Part shown: in pieces, positions 1 through 4,441 of the stretch
Position numbering within the stretch: position 1 is the stretch's first letter
Layout: each line of letters opens with the position of its first letter
Assembly: GCA_945861815.1 (NCBI GenBank)
Contig: CAMAVV010000125.1
Coordinates: 1-5,438 of the forward strand
Origin: Thermoflexus hugenholtzii JAD2
GTDB lineage: Bacteria > Chloroflexota > Dehalococcoidia > SHYB01
Direction of reading: 5' to 3'
Length of the DNA: 5,438 nucleotides
Translations under genes and position numbers: made by a program
Notes under the pieces: generated by a model
Databases searched by the model: none
What the model was told of the DNA's origin: nothing
What the model saw: the letters and a program-made list of their open reading frames with translations, nothing else

Positions 1-790
1 TGGAGGTAAAAGAGCTATCGCGCCCGGCCTGCACGTGTGCGCTGCCGACGTGAAAGGCTTCAGCACCTTCCATGAGTAGGAGATAGCGGTCGATCTGTGC
101 GCCGTCGCCGATCGAGGCCTCTGTCACGGCGTTGGTGAAGTATCGCCCCTTGCCCAGATTCACGTACGTCTCGATAACTGTCGCCTTCGCATGGCTTCCC
201 GCCACCAAGAGTGTTCGCGGGCGGGAGAGGGATTGGTCACATTCACCTGTGGCCATGTAGACGATATGCACTGGGTCGCGCGCCGTGGCGTCCTCGGCGA
301 CTTTCACATATGCGCCATCTTGCAGGAAGGCTGTGTTGAGCGCGGTGAAGGCGTTCGACTCGAAGTCAGCGTGCCGCGCCAAATGCTCCATCACCGCGCC
401 ATCGTCGCGTACCGCCTCTGCCAGGTTGCGCACGACAAGTTCGCCGCCGTGCGTGTGTGGCTTTGAGAATTCGGGCACATATCGCCCGTTGATGAAGACG
501 AGCCTAGGCCATGCCTCGTCCCAGGGAATGGCGCGTTTGATCTTTGCCAGGCTTATCTCAGGCGTCGCGCCGTTCAGCGCAACATGGTACCTCTGCTCGG
601 CGATGGGTCCGACGCTTGTGTACTTCCACTCCTCGTTGCCTCGCCGTGCCGTCGGAAAGCCGATGGAAGAAAAGCGGTCGTAGGCCTTGCGGCGCAGGTC
701 TTGGAGCCACTGCGGGTCGCCCTTTGCCTTCTCTTCGAGCGCGGCGAAGTCAGCGGCGTATCTGGTCTCTTTGGTCAGCAGCTGTGTCAT
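1..790 (-). CDS. sufD: SufD, Fe-S cluster assembly scaffold subunit (3' end cut by window edge)
   Basis: SufD pairs with SufB and the SufC ATPase in the cytoplasmic SufBCD complex that assembles iron-sulfur clusters. The reverse strand reads open from an ATG at 790 to the left edge, giving about 263 residues of a protein usually near 430-450. Seen directly: the N-terminal family signature FPTARRGNEEWKYTSV at residues 45-60, and the segment FESNAFTALNTAFLQDGAYV near 145-165 leading into the beta-helix core. The start follows the sufC stop by 10 bases, with only a weak GAGA ahead of it, so translation probably depends on coupling to sufC. The C-terminal core, which holds the conserved histidine facing SufB (His360 in E. 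coli), lies outside the window, so activity cannot be judged. SufD is a paralogue of SufB, but the N-terminal signature and its position after sufC make SufD the clear choice. Confidence 0.95.
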   Translation of the reverse strand, partial: MTQLLTKETRYAADFAALEEKAKGDPQWLQDLRRKAYDRFSSIGFPTARRGNEEWKYTSVGPIAEQRYHVALNGATPEISLAKIKRAIPWDEAWPRLVFINGRYVPEFSKPHTHGGELVVRNLAEAVRDDGAVMEHLARHADFESNAFTALNTAFLQDGAYVKVAEDATARDPVHIVYMATGECDQSLSRPRTLLVAGSHAKATVIETYVNLGKGRYFTNAVTEASIGDGAQIDRYLLLMEGAEAFHVGSAHVQAGRDSSFTS

Positions 791-800
791 GGTCTCAACA

Positions 801-1577
801 CTATGCAGGTGCGGCGGTTAGCTTTTTGAACCCTTCGTAGCCCTTCGCCTCAAGCTCCAGCGCCAGCTCGCGCCTGCCCGACTTCACGATGCGCCCGTCG
901 ATGAGGACGTGCACGAAGTCAGGGGTGATGTAGTTCAGGAGGCGCTGGTAATGGGTGACGAGCACGATGGCGTTATCCGGCTTCCGAAGCTGCGTCACGC
1001 CGTTCGCCACGATCTTCAGCGAATCGATGTCGAGCCCTGAGTCAGGTTCATCGAGCAGCGTCAGCGCTGGCTCAAGAATGGCCATCTGCAATATCTCGTT
1101 GCGCTTCTTCTCACCACCTGAGAAGCCCTCGTTCACCGAACGGTTGATCATGGCCTGGTTCATCTCGACAAGTGCTGATTTCTCTTTCAGGAACTGCGTA
1201 AAGGCCTTGAACTCGATCTCCGGCTGGCCCCGGTAGGTGCGGATGGCGTTAAGCGCGGTGCGCAAGAACTGGGCCGTCCTCACTCCCGGCACTTCGACGG
1301 GATATTGGAAGCCGAGGAAGACGCCTTCCTTTGCTCGAACGTCCACGCTCATCGTCAGGAGGTCTTTCCCCTTGTAAAGCACCTGGCCGCTTGTGACGGT
1401 GAAGGCGGGGTTCCCGGCGACGATGTGGGTGAAGGTGCTTTTGCCGGAGCCGTTGGGACCCATGATTGCGTGGACCTCACCGGCGCGCACCGTGAGCGAG
1501 ATGCCTTTGAGGATCTCCTTGCCGGCAACTGTGGCATGCAGGTCGCGGACTTCTAAGATTGGTATAGTGTTTGACAT
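801..1577 (-). CDS. sufC: SufC, ABC-type ATPase of the SufBCD complex
   Basis: SufC is a cytoplasmic ABC ATPase without membrane segments. Its ATP-driven dimerisation reshapes SufB and SufD during cluster assembly. The 258-residue product has the usual family length (about 250) and the full motif set in order: Walker A GPNGSGKST at 40-48, Q-loop FLGFQYP around Gln91, the SufC-type signature FSGGEKKR at 152-159, Walker B with D-loop LTLLDEPDSGLD at 172-183, and switch His209 in LVTHYQ. Glu177 is the expected catalytic base. One small oddity is Pro178, where many SufC proteins have Ile, Thr or Ser (LDExDSGLD); Pro is normal in other ABC ATPases. The ATG at 1577 lies 3 bases after the sufB stop. 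A TAGG 7 bases upstream and a stronger GGAGG about 17 bases upstream, both inside the sufB end, suggest translational coupling. Confidence 0.98.
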   Translation of the reverse strand: MSNTIPILEVRDLHATVAGKEILKGISLTVRAGEVHAIMGPNGSGKSTFTHIVAGNPAFTVTSGQVLYKGKDLLTMSVDVRAKEGVFLGFQYPVEVPGVRTAQFLRTALNAIRTYRGQPEIEFKAFTQFLKEKSALVEMNQAMINRSVNEGFSGGEKKRNEILQMAILEPALTLLDEPDSGLDIDSLKIVANGVTQLRKPDNAIVLVTHYQRLLNYITPDFVHVLIDGRIVKSGRRELALELEAKGYEGFKKLTAAPA

Positions 1578-1580
1578 AGG

Positions 1581-3023
1581 TTAGCCTACCGCCCCCTCCA
1601 GGCTCACTTTGAGCAGTTGCGTCGCCTCGACTGCGAACTCCAGGGGCAATTCCTTGAAGATTTCACGGCAGAAGCCGTTGATGATCATGAACTTGGCATC
1701 CTCGGCGGCGATTCCTCGCTGCATCACGTAGAAAAGCTGGTCGTCGCTGATCTTCGAGGTCGAAGCCTCGTGTTCCACCTGTGCCGTTGGGTTGCGCACT
1801 TCGATATAGGGCACCGTGTGCGCGCCGCATTTCTCGCCGATGAGCAGCGAGTCGCACTGCGTGTAGTTGCGGGCGTTCTCGGCCCCAGGCATCACGCGCA
1901 CCAGGCCGCGATAGGTCTGGTTGCCTCGCCCCGCCGAGATGCCCTTCGAGATGATCGTGCTGCGCGTGTTCTTTCCCATGTGGATCATTTTGGTGCCCGT
2001 ATCCGCTTGCTGGCGGTTGTTCACCAGCGCCACCGAGTAGAACTCGCCGATAGAATTGTCGCCCTGCAAGATAACGCTGGGATATTTCCAGGTGATCGCT
2101 GAACCCGTTTCGACTTGCGTCCAGGATATCTTCGAGTTTTTCATCGCCTTGCCGCGCTTCGTGACGAAGTTGTAAACGCCGCCGTTCCCGTCCACATCGC
2201 CCGGATACCAGTTCTGGAGCGTCGAATACTTGATCTCGGCGCCGTCGAGGGCGACGAGCTCTACGACGGCGGCGTGCAGCTGGTGCTTCTTACGGGTCGG
2301 CGCTGTGCACCCTTCGAGGTAGCTCACATAGGAGCCCTCTTCGGCGACGATGAGCGTTCGCTCGAACTGGCCCGTATCGGCCTGATTGATGCGGAAGTAG
2401 GTCATTAATTCCATGGGACAGCGCACGCCCTTGGGGATGTAGGCGAAGGAGCCGTCGCTGAAGACAGCGGCGTTGAGCGAGGCGAAAAAGTTGTCGGTAT
2501 ACGGCACCACCGAACCCATGTATTTCTTCACGAGGTCGGGGTGCTTTTGCAGCGCCTCGCTGAAGGAGCAAAAGATGATGCCTTGCTTCTCCAAGGTCTC
2601 CTTGTATGTGGTCGCTACAGAGACGCTGTCGAAGACTGCGTCGACGGCTATCCCAGCGAGCCGCTTCTGCTCTCCGAGTGGGATGCCGAGTTTGTTGAAC
2701 GCCTCCATGACTTCTGGGTTTATCTCTTCAAGGCTCTTTGGCCCGTCGCCTGGCTTCCTAGGCGCGGCGTAGTAAACAACGTCCTGGTAGTCGATGTGGT
2801 AATAGCTGACATTTGCCCAAGTTGGCTCTTCATTTTTCAACGTCAGCCAGTGGCGGTAGGCCTTCAGGCGCCATTCGAGCATCCACTCCGGTTCCTGCTT
2901 CTTGTGCGAAATGAACCGGACAATCTCTTCGTTAAGCCCCTTCGGCGCGACATCAGCTTCGACATCGGTCGAGAAGCCCCACTTATATTCTTTACTAAGG
3001 ATGTCTTTTGGGGTGGTGGTCAT
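1581..3023 (-). CDS. sufB: SufB, Fe-S cluster assembly scaffold protein
   Basis: SufB is the scaffold subunit on which nascent iron-sulfur clusters form, using sulfur delivered by a SufS-type desulfurase. From the ATG at 3023 the product has 480 residues, within the family range. The N-terminal family block is present (EYKWGFSTDVEAD, then EWRLKAYRHWL, near 12-60), followed by the beta-helix core. Residues matching the E. coli functional sites with a constant offset of 15 are Cys239 in YLEGCTAP (Cys254), Cys390 in TQCDSLL (Cys405, the proposed cluster ligand), and Glu417-His418-Glu419 in QVEHEAS (432-434). The few other cysteines include Cys152, Cys202, Cys399 and Cys452. The frame is open upstream to 3107, but those 28 residues do not look like SufB and would cover the promoter and an operator. 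The chosen start has GGAAG at 3029-3033, 5 bases away. It is the first gene of the operon, with sufC 3 bases downstream. Confidence 0.98.
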   Translation of the reverse strand: MTTTPKDILSKEYKWGFSTDVEADVAPKGLNEEIVRFISHKKQEPEWMLEWRLKAYRHWLTLKNEEPTWANVSYYHIDYQDVVYYAAPRKPGDGPKSLEEINPEVMEAFNKLGIPLGEQKRLAGIAVDAVFDSVSVATTYKETLEKQGIIFCSFSEALQKHPDLVKKYMGSVVPYTDNFFASLNAAVFSDGSFAYIPKGVRCPMELMTYFRINQADTGQFERTLIVAEEGSYVSYLEGCTAPTRKKHQLHAAVVELVALDGAEIKYSTLQNWYPGDVDGNGGVYNFVTKRGKAMKNSKISWTQVETGSAITWKYPSVILQGDNSIGEFYSVALVNNRQQADTGTKMIHMGKNTRSTIISKGISAGRGNQTYRGLVRVMPGAENARNYTQCDSLLIGEKCGAHTVPYIEVRNPTAQVEHEASTSKISDDQLFYVMQRGIAAEDAKFMIINGFCREIFKELPLEFAVEATQLLKVSLEGAVG

Positions 3024-3049
3024 GTCGTCTTCCGCTTCTGTTGGATGTT

Positions 3050-3068
3050 GTTGACCGTTGTGGTCAAC
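3050..3068. promoter_or_regulatory. Perfect inverted-repeat operator just downstream of the suf start point
   Basis: GTTGACC-GTTGT-GGTCAAC: two perfect 7-bp inverted arms around a 5-bp spacer, 19 bp in all. It begins about 3 bases after the predicted transcription start, where a bound protein would block initiation or early elongation. The core YYGACY-N5-RGTCRR agrees in half-site and spacing with the type 1 binding site of IscR as I remember it; the cyanobacterial SufR site (CAAC-N6-GTTG) fits less well. The bound protein is inferred, because no regulator gene is in the window. Confidence 0.6.
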
Positions 3069-3077
3069 TACGGAGCT

Positions 3078-3107
3078 AGTGTAGCAACCGACTTTGCCTA
3101 TTGTCAA
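3078..3107 (-). promoter_or_regulatory. sigma70-type promoter of the suf operon
   Basis: On the minus strand a perfect -35 box TTGACA (3107-3102) is followed after 18 bases by TACACT (3083-3078), which matches TATAAT at 4 of 6 positions. Transcription would start near 3071, leaving a leader of about 48 bases before the sufB ATG. The -35 box lies inside one of two inverted repeats, and the start point lies just before the other, which supports this as the regulated promoter. Prediction from sequence only. Confidence 0.7.
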
Positions 3108-3121
3108 CCTAATTGGTCAAC
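3103..3121. promoter_or_regulatory. Second, slightly degenerate copy of the suf operator, overlapping the -35 box
   Basis: GTCAACC-TAATT-GGTCAAC. The right arm is identical to that of the perfect copy, and the left arm differs from perfect symmetry at two positions (GTcaACC against GTTGACC). Arm length and spacer are the same, and its centre is 53 bp (about five helical turns) from the other copy, so both would face the same side of the DNA. It covers five of the six bases of the TTGACA box, and the substitutions in the left arm are what create that box on the minus strand, so operator and -35 appear to share bases. Confidence 0.5.
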
Positions 3122-3332
3122 AAAGATTGGGGGTTTACACGCTCGGCCCATGCACTCCAGTTACCGACAATAGTAGTGGCAATTCTTGCAGACGTTGGAT
3201 AGGGAGGAATGCAGTGTAAAGCGGATCGGGAGATCTACTCCGCCCATTGTCTCCTCAATCCGATGTGCCTGCTCGCCCGTATTACGTTTAACCTCAAAGG
3301 GTGAGGAATATATGCAAAAAGTGTGGGAAACC
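3122..3332. other. Non-coding part of the divergent intergenic region
   Basis: Between the suf control elements and the predicted promoter of the plus-strand genes I see no recognisable gene, RNA or terminator. There is one imperfect inverted repeat, GGATCGGGAGA (3223-3233) against TCTCCTCAATCC (3250-3261), with mismatches and a 16-base loop and no following T-run. It is too weak to call a functional structure. A plus-strand frame is open from 3186 to 3434 without resembling a known protein. Confidence 0.5.
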
Positions 3333-3434
3333 TTGCAAAATCCCGGCCTGCGTGTCTATACTGGTGGCGGGTTATCGCGCGAACAGCTAAATACCAGGAA
3401 TAGTCGGTCGGAAGTTCTGGGGAGGATTTCATGA
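3312..3434 (+). CDS. Possible 40-residue leader ORF overlapping the next gene start
   Basis: An ATG at 3312, with GAGGA at 3303-3307 four bases before it, opens a 40-codon frame (begins MQKVWETLQN, ends EVLGRIS). Its TGA overlaps the ATG of the FecR-domain gene as ATGA, the usual layout of translational coupling. No family is recognised and there is no signal peptide or membrane segment. Against it: the downstream gene has its own excellent GGAGG, and a plausible promoter lies inside this frame, which would make the frame chance. Kept as a weak candidate only. Confidence 0.2.
   Translation: MQKVWETLQNPGLRVYTGGGLSREQLNTRNSRSEVLGRIS
3333..3362 (+). promoter_or_regulatory. Candidate promoter of the exported-protein genes
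   Basis: TTGCAA (3333-3338), an 18-base spacer and TATACT (3357-3362), the latter matching TATAAT at 5 of 6 positions. Transcription would begin near 3369, about 60 bases ahead of the ATG at 3431. The -35 match is moderate (4 of 6). No inverted repeat like the suf operators lies near it, so nothing here suggests shared control with the suf operon. Confidence 0.35.
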
Positions 3435-4402
3435 AACGACTCATCACTCTCTTTGCCACACTCTCCCTTCTGGCGGCATGCTTCATTCCTGCCGCCGTCT
3501 CCGCGCAGTCTAAAACGCCTACCCTCCGGATAGATAAGCCTGCAAATGGCGCAACCGTTCGCGACAACGTTACTGAATTGAAGTTTAAAGTCTCTAACTT
3601 CAAGCTCAACGCGAAGGGCGTAGGCAAAGGTGTTAAAGCTGGCGAAGGCCATATCCATGTCGAGGTCAACGGCGCTGCGCTGACTGACACAGCAAATACA
3701 AGCGTCAAGATCACCGGCTACGGCGCTGGCGACAACAAGATCACTGCTGAGTTAAGAAACAACGACCGGACCCCGCTCAATCCCCCGGTCAAGGCCGAGT
3801 CGAGCTTCCGCTACGAAGCGACGGGCAAGACGCTCAAGATTGATAGCAAAATCCTTCGGGTCCAACCAACCCCAAGCCCCACCCCAACTCCGACGCCGCG
3901 TCCGACCCCGGCTCCTACACCTGCTCCGGCTCCAACGCCTGCGCCAACAGCGACCCCTGTGCCTACCGCAACTCCCACGCCTCGCCCAACGGCCACGCCT
4001 GCCCCAACGCCCACGCCTACACCCCGGCCGATCGTGGCCGTCATCAAGATTCAATCTGGCACGGCTACATATCGAGTCGGCGCTAGTGGCAACTTCGTCG
4101 CAGCGGCGAATAACACGGGCATCGAGATCGGCGACAGAGTTCGCTCCGGCGCAAACTCGCAGGTTGCCATAGAGTTCCAGGATGGCAGCATCCTAATACT
4201 CCTGGCAAATGCCGAAGTCGAAGTGCAGAACTTCGCGCTAACCCGGCAGGGGACACGCATCACGACCCGCGTTGCCCGGGTGGCCGTCATCACTGGCGAC
4301 GTGAGCGGTGATATCCGCGAGGACCTCATCTTCCCGCCGTCGGTCTTTGAGATCGTCTCCGCCGGAGAGATATACACCATCAAAGGAACACTCACCCAAT
4401 AG
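3431..4402 (+). CDS. Exported FecR-domain protein with Ig-like GEGHIH domain and Thr/Pro linker
   Basis: A 323-residue envelope protein. The ATG has an ideal GGAGG at 3421-3425, 5 bases upstream. Residues 1-25 form a signal peptide (MKR, then a hydrophobic stretch) with either signal peptidase I cleavage after AAVSA, or lipidation at Cys17, since LAAC fits a lipobox. Residues about 30-130 look like a beta-sandwich with GEGHIHVEVNG at 71-81 and DNKITAELRNNDRTPL at 101-116, the pattern of exported Ig-like domains of the DUF4399 kind (a resemblance from memory). Residues 146-200 are a Thr/Pro/Ala linker. Residues about 203-320 match the FecR-type fold: IEIGDRVRSGANSQVAIEF, DGSILILLANAEVEV, and a final SVFEIVS...YTIKGT strand. 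The protein stops three residues after IKGT, where many relatives continue, and no frameshift is visible. Such domains outside TonB sensing are common in envelope proteins; the ligand is unknown. It probably shares a transcript with the next gene. Confidence 0.85.
   Translation: MKRLITLFATLSLLAACFIPAAVSAQSKTPTLRIDKPANGATVRDNVTELKFKVSNFKLNAKGVGKGVKAGEGHIHVEVNGAALTDTANTSVKITGYGAGDNKITAELRNNDRTPLNPPVKAESSFRYEATGKTLKIDSKILRVQPTPSPTPTPTPRPTPAPTPAPAPTPAPTATPVPTATPTPRPTATPAPTPTPTPRPIVAVIKIQSGTATYRVGASGNFVAAANNTGIEIGDRVRSGANSQVAIEFQDGSILILLANAEVEVQNFALTRQGTRITTRVARVAVITGDVSGDIREDLIFPPSVFEIVSAGEIYTIKGTLTQ
3866..4030 (+). repeat. Thr/Pro/Ala-rich linker coding region
   Basis: Codons 146-200 of the FecR-domain gene are a low-complexity run of TP, AP and RP dipeptides (for example TPTPTPRPTPAPTP). 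It lacks a fixed long period and codon use varies, so it is a degenerate repeat and not a fresh tandem expansion. Such linkers usually hold two folded domains apart or span the cell wall or periplasm, and the threonines could be glycosylated. That role is inferred. Confidence 0.8.
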
Positions 4403-4441
4403 CCGGGCGCGAGGACACGGATCCTGCATAAGGAGAGAAAT

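Noticed and set aside
191..840. Plus-strand frames over the left end
   Set aside because: The minus strand encodes a continuous, clearly recognisable SufD across the same bases.
3024..3107. Upstream extension of SufB by 28 residues to an alternative start
   Set aside because: The extra residues do not resemble SufB, would overlap the predicted promoter and an operator, and the internal ATG at 3023 has a ribosome binding site and gives normal family length.
3223..3261. Hairpin or terminator in the intergenic region
   Set aside because: The arms are mismatched, the loop is long and no T-run follows. Neither flanking gene ends here, since the two units diverge.
3235..3714. Minus-strand frame starting MILTLVFAVSVSAAP, which resembles a signal peptide
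   Set aside because: It is antisense to the well-supported FecR-domain gene and its remaining sequence matches nothing recognisable.
3811..4054. Minus-strand Gly/Val- or Arg-rich frames opposite the Thr/Pro linker
   Set aside because: Low-complexity shadow of the TP/AP codons on the plus strand.
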